Assembly (NCBI GenBank): GCA_027623205.1
Contig: JAQBYC010000024.1
Location: 1 to 48,413, forward strand
Origin: Pseudomonadota bacterium
GTDB taxonomy: Bacteria; Pseudomonadota; Alphaproteobacteria; GCA-2731375
Length of the DNA: 48,413 nucleotides
Reading direction: 5' to 3'
The translations under genes and the position numbers were made by a program. Shown one piece after another: positions 1 to 7,031 of the stretch (its first letter is position 1; every line of letters starts with the position of its first letter). The notes under the pieces were generated by a model, which was given only the letters and a program-made list of their open reading frames with translations, was not told the origin of the DNA and searched no databases.

Positions 1-55
1 TTCGCGAAAATAGAATCGTCTCACTCCAGCAGAATCCCGGCCTCTCGGCAATACT

Positions 56-94
56 GTCGTGTAGTGTGCTCCGTTTAATTGAAAACTGCGCTAG
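56..94. repeat. Diverged copy of a dispersed repeat (partner at 5591-5629)
   Basis: This stretch aligns with 5591-5629 over about 39 bases. Both begin GTCGTG(A)TAG, pass through CTCC(A)GTT(T)AATTGAAAA and end TGC(G/T)(C/T)TAG, with a few mismatches and one-base gaps. The last bases (91-93) are the stop codon of the flavin oxidoreductase gene read on the minus strand. I infer a small dispersed intergenic element whose end abuts coding regions. The remaining bases 1-55 show nothing I can name. Confidence 0.55.
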
Positions 95-996
95 CGGAAC
101 GCGGCGAACATTTCCTCGAACGCCACCAGTTGATTGCCGTTGGCCGACGAAGGGACAAGGATGGGCGTGCGGATGCCGGCATCAAACCAGGCTTCCAGGC
201 CATCGCGCACCTGCGCAACGCTGCCGAACAGGGTATTGTCGGTCAGCCAGCGGTCGGTTAAATGCTCCGCCACCTTTTCGGGCTCTCCCGCCGCCATGGC
301 CGCTTCAACCCCGGCCATTTCCTCTTCATAGCCGGCCTCTTTCCAATAGTTCCGGTAGTTCGGCAATTGCGCATAGGCGGCCAGTGTGCGGCGGTTGACC
401 GCCTTGGCGGCCGCCACATCTTCGCTGATGCAGGTGGGGATCATATTGCCGATGAAGAAATTCTCGTCATTGCGTTTCTCATCGGGCAAGGCGGCCAGCG
501 AACTGGCCATGAAGCTGCGGGAAGCGTTGGCGAAAACTTGCCCGTCGCCAATTTCGCCGGCCAGGGCGATCATTTTTCGGCGCATGGTGGCCAGAACGAT
601 GGGCGGCAATTCGCCAACTCTTTCCACGGCCTTCAAATCGGCCACGAATTTGCGCGTATCCGACAACGGCTTGCCCGCACTCACCCCCATGCGTTTCAGG
701 GACGGGCCGTGGCTGACACCGATGCCGAAGTAAAACCGGCCACCCGAAATCTCGTGAATGAAGGAAACGGTCTGGGCATAATCCAGCACCGTGCGGGCAT
801 AAATCGGCGCGATGGAGGTGCCGAAACGGATCTCGTTGGTGGCCTGCGCCAGGGCGGCGCACAGGGTGACGTTGGCCACGGTCGAGGGGCAATAGATACC
901 CGAAAAGCCACGGCGCTCAATCTCGCCGGCCAATTCCAGGGTGGCGCGGCGGCGGCCAGGCACGGCGGCCAGGCTAAGAGCCGGCATTCTAGTCAT
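91..996 (-). CDS. LLM class flavin-dependent oxidoreductase
   Basis: A 301-residue protein of the bacterial luciferase-like TIM-barrel superfamily, whose members use reduced FMN or F420 to oxidise or reduce small organic substrates. Early motifs RRGFSGIYCPST and IRFGTSIAPIYAR, then SGGRFYFGIGVSHGP near residues 85-97, match the conserved barrel strands and the family G-x-G-x-S segment. A C-terminal VRDGLEAWFDAGIRTPIL segment is also typical. The ATG at 996 has a good ribosome site (GGAGTGAGAG) directly upstream. It stands alone, with 110 bases before the LysM gene on the same strand. The substrate cannot be read from sequence, and FMN versus F420 use is undecided. The stop codon lies inside a repeat-like stretch (56-94). 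Confidence 0.85.
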   Translation of the reverse strand: MTRMPALSLAAVPGRRRATLELAGEIERRGFSGIYCPSTVANVTLCAALAQATNEIRFGTSIAPIYARTVLDYAQTVSFIHEISGGRFYFGIGVSHGPSLKRMGVSAGKPLSDTRKFVADLKAVERVGELPPIVLATMRRKMIALAGEIGDGQVFANASRSFMASSLAALPDEKRNDENFFIGNMIPTCISEDVAAAKAVNRRTLAAYAQLPNYRNYWKEAGYEEEMAGVEAAMAAGEPEKVAEHLTDRWLTDNTLFGSVAQVRDGLEAWFDAGIRTPILVPSSANGNQLVAFEEMFAAFR

Positions 997-1106
997 CTCT
1001 CACTCCAATCATTTTACTTATCCCAATTCTTCGATCCCTGCGTATCCGCCATTCCAGCGCACATTCTAGATATTCATCAGATCCCCCGGCGACCTCTGAA
1101 ATTCGA

Positions 1107-2312
1107 CTAATTCTGCGTTGGCAATTTAAAAACCTGGCCGGGGAAAATCATGTTCGGATCGCGGATCTGACCGTCGTTGGCCTGATAGATCACAGTGTAG
1201 CGGTCGCCGCTGCCATAGACCCGGCGGGCGATACGCCACAAGCTGTTACCGGGCTGTACGATGACCCGAAAACGGGCCGTGGTGGCCATGACCTCGGCCG
1301 CGGCGACCCGGACAAAGGGCAACTCTATGCGGCTGACCACGCGCCCCGACTCGTCCACCTGATCCACCCGCAACGAATGGGAACCTGGTCCAACCTCTGC
1401 CTTTGGCTTCAATCGCCAGGCGCTATTCTGGTCCGCCTGGGAAAGACCCACCGGCGCGTTGTCCACGTAGGTCCGCACCTTGGCCCCTGATGGCGCACTG
1501 CCCGATATGATGACATTGCCCTTGTCATCATAGTCGACCGTATCGACGCTCAGCTTGTTCGAGGCGGGTCCGCCTTTTGGTTCCGGCTTTTGCAGCAATA
1601 TCGCCGGCGCATCGCTGCTTTTCGGCAACAACACCGCCAGCGCGGAGGGGCTCTCTTTTCCGGCCACTTTGGTCGGGTCTGACGCCGCTTCGGGGACGAC
1701 CACGGCAACAACGGATTCAGCAGCAATAATTCGGCCGTCGGGCATCACCGCCAGCAGTTCCAATTCCGCCTGACCGCTGGCTAAGGGCTGGGCAATCACC
1801 GCCACCCATTCGCCACGGTGATTGGCCGCCGTTTCGGCCAAAATCTTGCCGCCCAGTAACAGCCGCACGGTCGAACCGGGTGGCGCACGCCCGGCTATGA
1901 TTGCCGTGCGGTCCTTGGCGATCCGGACAATATCAAAGGCCGGTGGTTTTGGGCCCGGCAAGGCCCCATCCGCCGTATCCTTGGGCGTTTTCTTCCCGGA
2001 CGCATTCGCGGATGCGTCCAGGGGCGCGCCCTGGGGCGCCTCCCTGGCCACGATAACTTTGTCCTTGTCCATGGCGGAGGGCCTGCCAAGGGCAGGCGCC
2101 GTCAATTTACCGCCCTGGCTCCCGGCGGCAGCCGTGTCAGGCCCCTTGTCCACGGCAGTATCCGCCGGATTGCCAGCCGTGGCGCCCGGCACTTCGCCGG
2201 CCGTGGTCTCCCGAGCGACCGGCGGCGGCGCCTCTTTATCGGGCGCGGAAAAATAGGTCAGCACACCGGCCAACAAAACCGCGACCAAACCTACGATTAT
2301 AATATTGCGCAC
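1107..2312 (-). CDS. Membrane-anchored LysM-domain envelope protein
   Basis: A 401-residue protein with one hydrophobic N-terminal segment (residues 3-21, IIIVGLVAVLLAGVLTYF) and no obvious lipobox, so probably anchored in the inner membrane and facing the periplasm. A long Pro/Ala/Gly-rich, low-complexity region follows to about residue 125. Two Ig-like modules come next (about 125-205 and 255-335; the second has NVIISGSAPSGAKVRTYVDN). A C-terminal LysM domain (about 348-400) contains PGNSLWRIARRVYG and ends DPNMIFPGQVFKLP, the usual peptidoglycan-binding fold. This architecture is common next to LOG-family genes in Alphaproteobacteria. Start supported by GGGAAG just upstream. The role is probably cell-wall binding, and no enzymatic motif is seen. 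Confidence 0.85.
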   Translation of the reverse strand: MRNIIIVGLVAVLLAGVLTYFSAPDKEAPPPVARETTAGEVPGATAGNPADTAVDKGPDTAAAGSQGGKLTAPALGRPSAMDKDKVIVAREAPQGAPLDASANASGKKTPKDTADGALPGPKPPAFDIVRIAKDRTAIIAGRAPPGSTVRLLLGGKILAETAANHRGEWVAVIAQPLASGQAELELLAVMPDGRIIAAESVVAVVVPEAASDPTKVAGKESPSALAVLLPKSSDAPAILLQKPEPKGGPASNKLSVDTVDYDDKGNVIISGSAPSGAKVRTYVDNAPVGLSQADQNSAWRLKPKAEVGPGSHSLRVDQVDESGRVVSRIELPFVRVAAAEVMATTARFRVIVQPGNSLWRIARRVYGSGDRYTVIYQANDGQIRDPNMIFPGQVFKLPTQN

Positions 2313-2388
2313 ATTGTCTTCCCACTTCAGAGTCTGACCAAAGTAGGCTTTCGCCCTCGCACGGGCAATCCCAAGGCGTCATGCCCGA

Positions 2389-3267
2389 TCATTTAGGTTG
2401 ACGCTGGAGACTATTTTCAATGGCCGGCACTGTGCGAAGATAATGCGCGATGGCGTTCAGATCATCGTCCGTCAAATAGGCCAGACCGTCGCGGATGGCT
2501 TCCGCCATGCTGCCTTGCACATTGTCATAATCAGGCTTGGTGCCATCGCGCATCACCTGCACGATATCTGCTGTGCTCCACCCGCCAATGCCGGTCTTGG
2601 GATCTGGTGTGATATTGGCGACGATACCGCCTTCAGGGCCGTCCCTCGTCCCGGCCAAAAAACGGGAGGACTTCATCGCACCGAGAAAATTGCGCGGCGT
2701 GTGGCATTCCCCGCAATGGGCCACCGCATGCACCAGATAACCGCCGCGGTTCCATCGGGCATCCTGGTGCGCCTGATCCCGCCACGGGCCTGGCCTGAAA
2801 AACAGCCATTTCCAGAAGCGTACGGTCCAGCGCCAGGAAAACGGGGGCGCCACATCATGGGCTTTGTTCTGGCGCGCCACCGGGGCCTGGGCAAACAGAT
2901 AGGCCTTGATGGCCAGAGCGTCCTCGGCCCGCATGGCGGCGTAACTGGGGTAGGGAAAGACCGGGAAATAATTGCTGCCATCCGGGCGAATGCCATGGCC
3001 CAGGGCGGCAAGGAAATTCCCGTCACTCCAGGACCCGATACCCATTTTTGGGTGCGGTGTGATGTTCGGACTGTAGAAGATGCCAAAAGGCGTTTTCAAG
3101 GCCCTGCCACCGGCCAGGACCGGGCCGCCGCCCTTTGCATCCGTGTGGCAAGCGATACAGCCCGCTGCGCGAACCAGATAGGCGCCGCGCGATACCGCAT
3201 CCGCCACCGCCGTCCCGCCCAACGCCCAGCAGAGCAATAATGCCATCCCTCCCGCGAATCGATTCAT
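2389..3267 (-). CDS. Diheme cytochrome c (alcohol dehydrogenase subunit-like)
   Basis: A 292-residue exported cytochrome c with a signal peptide (about residues 1-24, ending TAVADA) and two haem c attachment sites: CIACH at 37-41 and CGECH at 185-189. Each is followed by a stretch of the type FGIFYSPNITP / GGIVANITPDP, then GxGxWS and a MRxGxxPDxxN-like segment, which places it with the cytochrome c subunits of membrane alcohol/aldehyde dehydrogenases and related electron carriers. No dehydrogenase subunit is nearby, so the electron donor is unknown. It is translationally coupled to the gene before it: its ATG shares an ATGA with that gene's stop. It would act in the periplasm, passing electrons to the respiratory chain. 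Confidence 0.88.
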   Translation of the reverse strand: MNRFAGGMALLLCWALGGTAVADAVSRGAYLVRAAGCIACHTDAKGGGPVLAGGRALKTPFGIFYSPNITPHPKMGIGSWSDGNFLAALGHGIRPDGSNYFPVFPYPSYAAMRAEDALAIKAYLFAQAPVARQNKAHDVAPPFSWRWTVRFWKWLFFRPGPWRDQAHQDARWNRGGYLVHAVAHCGECHTPRNFLGAMKSSRFLAGTRDGPEGGIVANITPDPKTGIGGWSTADIVQVMRDGTKPDYDNVQGSMAEAIRDGLAYLTDDDLNAIAHYLRTVPAIENSLQRQPK

Positions 3268-3641
3268 CGTGGCAGACTAACCTCAATCTCCGCCCCGCCA
3301 TAGCCATGCACCTTGTCGCGCGCCCTGAGGCGCACTTTGTCTATCTCCTTGGGAATGACCACCCCCGGCAGCGACCGGGTAAAGGGTTGTTCGTTCTCGT
3401 GGGGATGGGCCAGTTCCCGCGTGCCCAGCACCGTCCCATCCGGACCCAACACCTCCCAGGCATCGGCATAGTGCTTCCAGCCGGCATCCGCATGGCGGAC
3501 GGTGACCGCAAAATTGTAGACGCCGGGGCCGCTTGTCGTCACCTTCACCCGGACCACGTCGGCCGGTCCGGCCAGCACGGTGTAGCTCATGGTCACGGCA
3601 CACAGAAACATCGGTAGATAACGACGAGCAGGAACGGTCAT
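3264..3641 (-). CDS. Small exported protein paired with the diheme cytochrome
   Basis: A 125-residue protein starting MTVPARRYLPMFLCAVT, with a signal-peptide-like N terminus ending near VLAGPAD. The rest looks beta-rich (VVRVKVTTSGPGVYNFAVTV, then GPDGTVLGTRELAHPHENEQPF), suggesting an Ig-like periplasmic fold. I do not recognise a named family. It overlaps the diheme cytochrome start by ATGA, so the two are almost certainly co-translated, and it probably helps that cytochrome or its maturation (inference). A longer frame reaches 3665, but that start would lie inside the divergent LOG gene. Even the chosen ATG (3639-3641) shares two bases with the divergent ATG at 3640. Confidence 0.7.
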   Translation of the reverse strand: MTVPARRYLPMFLCAVTMSYTVLAGPADVVRVKVTTSGPGVYNFAVTVRHADAGWKHYADAWEVLGPDGTVLGTRELAHPHENEQPFTRSLPGVVIPKEIDKVRLRARDKVHGYGGAEIEVSLPR

Positions 3642-4224
3642 GGCAGAGGTTTCCTCAATTTGCATCTATTGCGGCTCTCGATATGGACAGCGACAAGTTT
3701 ACCGTGATACCGCCGTCGCGCTGGGTAAAGAAATCGCGAGGCGCGGCATACGGCTGATCTATGGCGGCGGCCATGTCGGTCTGATGGGCGCAACGGCGGA
3801 TGCGGTTCTGGCGGCGGGCGGCGAGGTGATCGGCGTGATCCCGAAGCATTTGCAGGATTGGGAAGTGGGCCACCACGGTCTGACAGAGCTGCATGTGGTC
3901 GACACCATGCACAGCCGCAAGCAGATGATGTTCGAACTGGCCGATGCCTTCGTCGCCCTGCCCGGCGGCATTGGCACTCTGGATGAAACGATTGAAATCA
4001 TCTCCTGGCGGCAGTTGCGCCTGCACGACAAGCCCTTGGTAATCCTGGATGACGGGGGCTATTGGCAACCCTTGGAGGCCTTGCTAAAAGCCGTGGTCGT
4101 GGGCGGCTTCGCCGATCCGCGCATCACGGATTACTATGCCGTCGCGGCAAATGTGGACCAGGTTTTCGACCATCTGGCCGCTGCCCCGTCCTCCCAGGGG
4201 CCGGGTCACCCGGAAATACTGTGA
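3640..4224 (+). CDS. LOG family (TIGR00730) nucleoside 5'-monophosphate phosphoribohydrolase
   Basis: A 194-residue Rossmann-fold protein of the lysine-decarboxylase-like LOG family. It has the diagnostic PGGIGTLDE (consensus PGGxGTxxE) near residue 108 and GGGHVGLMG near 43-51, plus an early ICIYCGSRYG segment. Characterised members remove the base from cytokinin riboside monophosphates or other nucleoside 5'-monophosphates, releasing ribose 5-phosphate. It was once annotated as lysine decarboxylase, an activity these proteins lack. Cytosolic; length normal for the family. The natural substrate here is not known. Its start codon interlocks with that of the divergent small exported protein, leaving no 5' leader unless transcription begins within the neighbour. 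Confidence 0.9.
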   Translation: MAEVSSICIYCGSRYGQRQVYRDTAVALGKEIARRGIRLIYGGGHVGLMGATADAVLAAGGEVIGVIPKHLQDWEVGHHGLTELHVVDTMHSRKQMMFELADAFVALPGGIGTLDETIEIISWRQLRLHDKPLVILDDGGYWQPLEALLKAVVVGGFADPRITDYYAVAANVDQVFDHLAAAPSSQGPGHPEIL

Positions 4225-4313
4225 GCGGCCATTTGACCTGACCGGTGTGGATGATATTGTCCGCCCGAACAAACAAACATTAGGTGGATCAAGCCGCCCA
4301 AGAGGTTAGGTAT

Positions 4314-5528
4314 ATGAGCAAGATCAAGGTGAAGACCCCCGTCGTCGAACTCGACGGGGATGAAATGACGCGCATTATCTGGGCTTTCATCAAGGAAAAA
4401 TTGATATTGCCCTATCTCGACATCGACTTGAAATACTATGATCTGGGAATCGAGAAGCGGGACGAAACGAACGATCAGATCACCATCGATTGCGCCGAAG
4501 CGATCAAGCAATACGGCGTCGGCGTGAAATGCGCCACCATCACGCCGGACGAGGAGCGGGTCGAGGAATTCGGCCTGAAATCCATGTGGCGCTCGCCCAA
4601 CGGCACCATCCGAAACATACTGGGCGGCACCGTCTTTCGCGAACCGATCATCTGCCGGAATGTTCCCCGCCTGGTGCCCGGCTGGACCCACCCCATCGTG
4701 ATTGGCCGGCACGCTTTTGGCGACCAGTACCGCGCCACGGATTTCCTGGTTCCGGGCAAGGGCAAGTTGACCATGAAATTCGAGCCCGAGGGCGGCGGCG
4801 AGGTGATCGAGCGCGAGGTCTTTGATTTCCCCAGCGCCGGCATCGCCATGGGCATGTATAACCTGGATGACTCGATCCGGGATTTCGCCCGCGCTTGTTT
4901 AAGCTATGGCGCGCAACGCAAATGGCCGGTCTATCTGTCCACCAAGAATACTATCCTGAAGGCCTACGACGGCCGCTTCAAGGATCTGTTCCAGGAAGTG
5001 TACGAGGCTGAGTTCGAAGACACCTACAAGGCCGAGGGGCTGACCTACGAGCATCGCCTGATCGATGACATGGTGGCCTGTGCCTTGAAATGGGCAGGCG
5101 AATTCATCTGGGCCTGCAAGAACTATGATGGCGATGTGCAGTCCGACACGGTGGCCCAGGGCTTTGGCTCGCTGGGGCTGATGACGTCGATCCTGATGAC
5201 CCCGGATGGCAAGACGGTGGAGGCCGAGGCGGCCCATGGCACCGTCACCCGCCATTTCCGCCAGCATCAAAAGGGCGAGGAGACATCGACCAATCCCATC
5301 GCCTCGATCTTTGCCTGGACCGGCGGTCTGAAGCATCGCGGCCGGATGGACGAGACGCCGGCGGTGACCCAGTTCGCCGACACCCTGGAAAAGGTCTGCG
5401 TGGAAACCGTGGAAACCGGCGCCATGACCAAGGATCTGGCAATCCTGATCGGGCCGCAACAGAAATGGCTGACCACCACCCAGTTCCTGGACAAGCTGGA
5501 CGAAAACCTGCGGCAGGCCATGGCCTAG
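4314..5528 (+). CDS. icd: NADP-dependent isocitrate dehydrogenase
   Basis: A 404-residue dimeric-type (eukaryote-like) NADP isocitrate dehydrogenase, converting isocitrate to 2-oxoglutarate with CO2 and NADPH release in the TCA cycle. Seen: [13 protein letters not shown] near the N terminus, the substrate loop [19 protein letters not shown], and the late metal/cofactor segments [18 protein letters not shown] and [10 protein letters not shown]. Length matches the family. I chose the ATG at 4314 (MSKIKVKTP) over the in-frame ATG at 4284 because AGAGG sits 8-13 bases upstream and the family begins here. It is a single-gene unit, ended by an unusual series of hairpins and a Rho-independent terminator. 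Confidence 0.97.
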   Translation: MSKIKVKTPVVELDGDEMTRIIWAFIKEKLILPYLDIDLKYYDLGIEKRDETNDQITIDCAEAIKQYGVGVKCATITPDEERVEEFGLKSMWRSPNGTIRNILGGTVFREPIICRNVPRLVPGWTHPIVIGRHAFGDQYRATDFLVPGKGKLTMKFEPEGGGEVIEREVFDFPSAGIAMGMYNLDDSIRDFARACLSYGAQRKWPVYLSTKNTILKAYDGRFKDLFQEVYEAEFEDTYKAEGLTYEHRLIDDMVACALKWAGEFIWACKNYDGDVQSDTVAQGFGSLGLMTSILMTPDGKTVEAEAAHGTVTRHFRQHQKGEETSTNPIASIFAWTGGLKHRGRMDETPAVTQFADTLEKVCVETVETGAMTKDLAILIGPQQKWLTTTQFLDKLDENLRQAMA

Positions 5529-5629
5529 AGCATGTTTCTTCGAAACATGCCCGGACTCTTAAGAATAGAGTAATTGTACCAATTACGTAAGTCGTGATAG
5601 CGACTCCAGTTAATTGAAAATTGCTTTAG
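5527..5629 (+). repeat. Multi-hairpin intergenic element after icd
   Basis: Starting at the icd stop codon there are successive inverted repeats: GCATGTTTC/GAAACATGC (5530-5550, 3-base loop), ACTCT/AGAGT (5555-5571), GTAATTG/CAATTAC (5570-5586, 3-base loop) and AGTCG/CGACT (5590-5605, 6-base loop). The tail GTTAATTGAAAATTGCTTTAG follows. The ends AGAGCA and TGCTTT are near inverted copies of each other. The last 39 bases recur at 56-94. I infer a dispersed intergenic repeat that would fold into a chain of stem-loops in the icd mRNA 3' end. Confidence 0.65.
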
Positions 5630-5658
5630 ACAGTCAAGTCTGAACCTGCCAAACAACG

Positions 5659-5690
5659 CAGGGCCCGCCCTATCCGGCGGGCCCTGTTTT
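5659..5690 (+). terminator. Rho-independent terminator of icd
   Basis: An 11-base perfect GC-rich stem, CAGGGCCCGCC (5659-5669) and GGCGGGCCCTG (5676-5686), with a 6-base loop CTATCC is followed by TTTT. It lies 130 bases after the icd stop and before the convergent channel gene. Confidence 0.92.
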
Positions 5691-5796
5691 CTGTCTGCTT
5701 GACTGATTTAGTCGCGAAATAGTTCAAAAAAGACCTGGACTGACAGGGCATTGATGCGTGTTTTTTATGGCCGCGGACAACTTGTTCGCGTACGGC

Positions 5797-7008
5797 TTAT
5801 TCACCCTGGCTGGGCTGGTCGCGTAGTTCTTCATCGGGCATATCGCCCAGATCATTGCGCGCCCATTCGCCCCGGCGCAACCGCTCGGCAGCCACTTCGG
5901 CGATTTCCTCGCGCAATTTCGGCTCCGACTGCATCAGGCCGTGGAAATCACTTTTCATCAATTGCATCAGGCGGCATTCGGTGACAGCGTAGGCATGGGC
6001 ACGGCGCTGGGTATCGTGCAACAGGGCAATCTCGCCAAAGAAATCCCCCTCTTCCAGACTCACGCGATGATCGTCAAGATCCATGTGCACCTCCCCCGAC
6101 ACGATGAAGTACATGCTGTCCGCCGGCTGCCCGCGATGACAGATTTCGTAACCCGAGGGCACGGATTTGGAGCGCAACAGGCCGCCGATCTTGGACAGAA
6201 AAACCGGGTCCAGCTTGGCGAACAAGGGCACGCGCGCGACCATGCCCCAGGTGATGACAAAATCCCGCCGCCGGCTTTCATTGGTAAAGCCTGCGGCAAT
6301 GATCGCGATGGGCAAGGCATACATGCCAACGCCCAGCAGGGTAACCACGCCGCCAAAGATGCGGCCCAGGGCGGTAATCGGCACCACATCGCCATAGCCC
6401 ACGGTGGACAGGGTTGCCAAGGCCCACCACATTGACGCAGGGATCGAGCCGAAAGCCTCCGGCTGGGCCTCAGCCTCGATGATCGTCATGATCGAGGCCG
6501 ACAACATCAATAGACCAAACATGATGATCACGACGGCGGCCAGGGCCCGGCGTTCCTCGTACAGCACCCGGCCCAGGGTGATGATGGTGGGTGAATAGCG
6601 CGCCAGTTTCAACAGTCGCAGCAGGCGAAAAATACGCAGGAAGCGCAAATCCAGGCCGATCAAGCTCACCACCAGTGACGGCAAGATCGCCAGCAGATCA
6701 ATGATCATGAAGGGCGACAATGCATAGCGCCGCCGCGCTTCACCGGCCTTCAGGCGCTTCAGTGGGAGATGCTCGGTACAAACCCAGAGGCGGGCGAGAT
6801 ATTCAATGGTGAAAACCGTCAGGGAAAATGCTTCGAATACCGCAAATCCAGTGGCGTGCGCCGGCCCGAAGTGCGGCAATGATTCAACCGCCACGGCCAG
6901 GACGTTGCCGACAATCAAAAGCCCCAGCAGAAAATCTATCAGGCGCTGGCTGAAATGGGCCCGATTGCCGCCCTCCAACAGATCATATAGCCGCTGCTTG
7001 ATGGCCAT
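5797..7008 (-). CDS. Six-TM potassium channel with cyclic-nucleotide-binding domain
   Basis: A 403-residue voltage-gated-like potassium channel related to MlotiK1. Hydrophobic segments begin near residues 22, 55, 98 and 155. An S4-like helix carries spaced arginines (LRFLRIFRLLRLLKLAR, about 121-137). The pore helix is followed by the K+ selectivity filter TVGYGD (202-207). A linker and a cNMP-binding domain occupy about 265-390, with FGEIALL at 324-330. The phosphate-binding Arg is kept (R335), but the usual following Ser/Thr is Arg (QRRAHA), so ligand choice or binding may differ. Located in the inner membrane. It runs convergent with icd and lies 23 bases downstream of alaS on the same strand, possibly sharing its transcript. 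Confidence 0.92.
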   Translation of the reverse strand: MAIKQRLYDLLEGGNRAHFSQRLIDFLLGLLIVGNVLAVAVESLPHFGPAHATGFAVFEAFSLTVFTIEYLARLWVCTEHLPLKRLKAGEARRRYALSPFMIIDLLAILPSLVVSLIGLDLRFLRIFRLLRLLKLARYSPTIITLGRVLYEERRALAAVVIIMFGLLMLSASIMTIIEAEAQPEAFGSIPASMWWALATLSTVGYGDVVPITALGRIFGGVVTLLGVGMYALPIAIIAAGFTNESRRRDFVITWGMVARVPLFAKLDPVFLSKIGGLLRSKSVPSGYEICHRGQPADSMYFIVSGEVHMDLDDHRVSLEEGDFFGEIALLHDTQRRAHAYAVTECRLMQLMKSDFHGLMQSEPKLREEIAEVAAERLRRGEWARNDLGDMPDEELRDQPSQGE

Positions 7009-7031
7009 GGCGCCGCCGCTCCCTTGATCGT

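Noticed and set aside
262-1110. Long open frame opposite the first flavin oxidoreductase
   Set aside because: Its translation lacks any family pattern and it lies wholly over a recognisable gene on the other strand; high GC creates such shadows.
2398-3240. Long open frame opposite the diheme cytochrome
   Set aside because: The minus-strand gene has two haem sites and a signal peptide; the plus-strand product shows no motifs.
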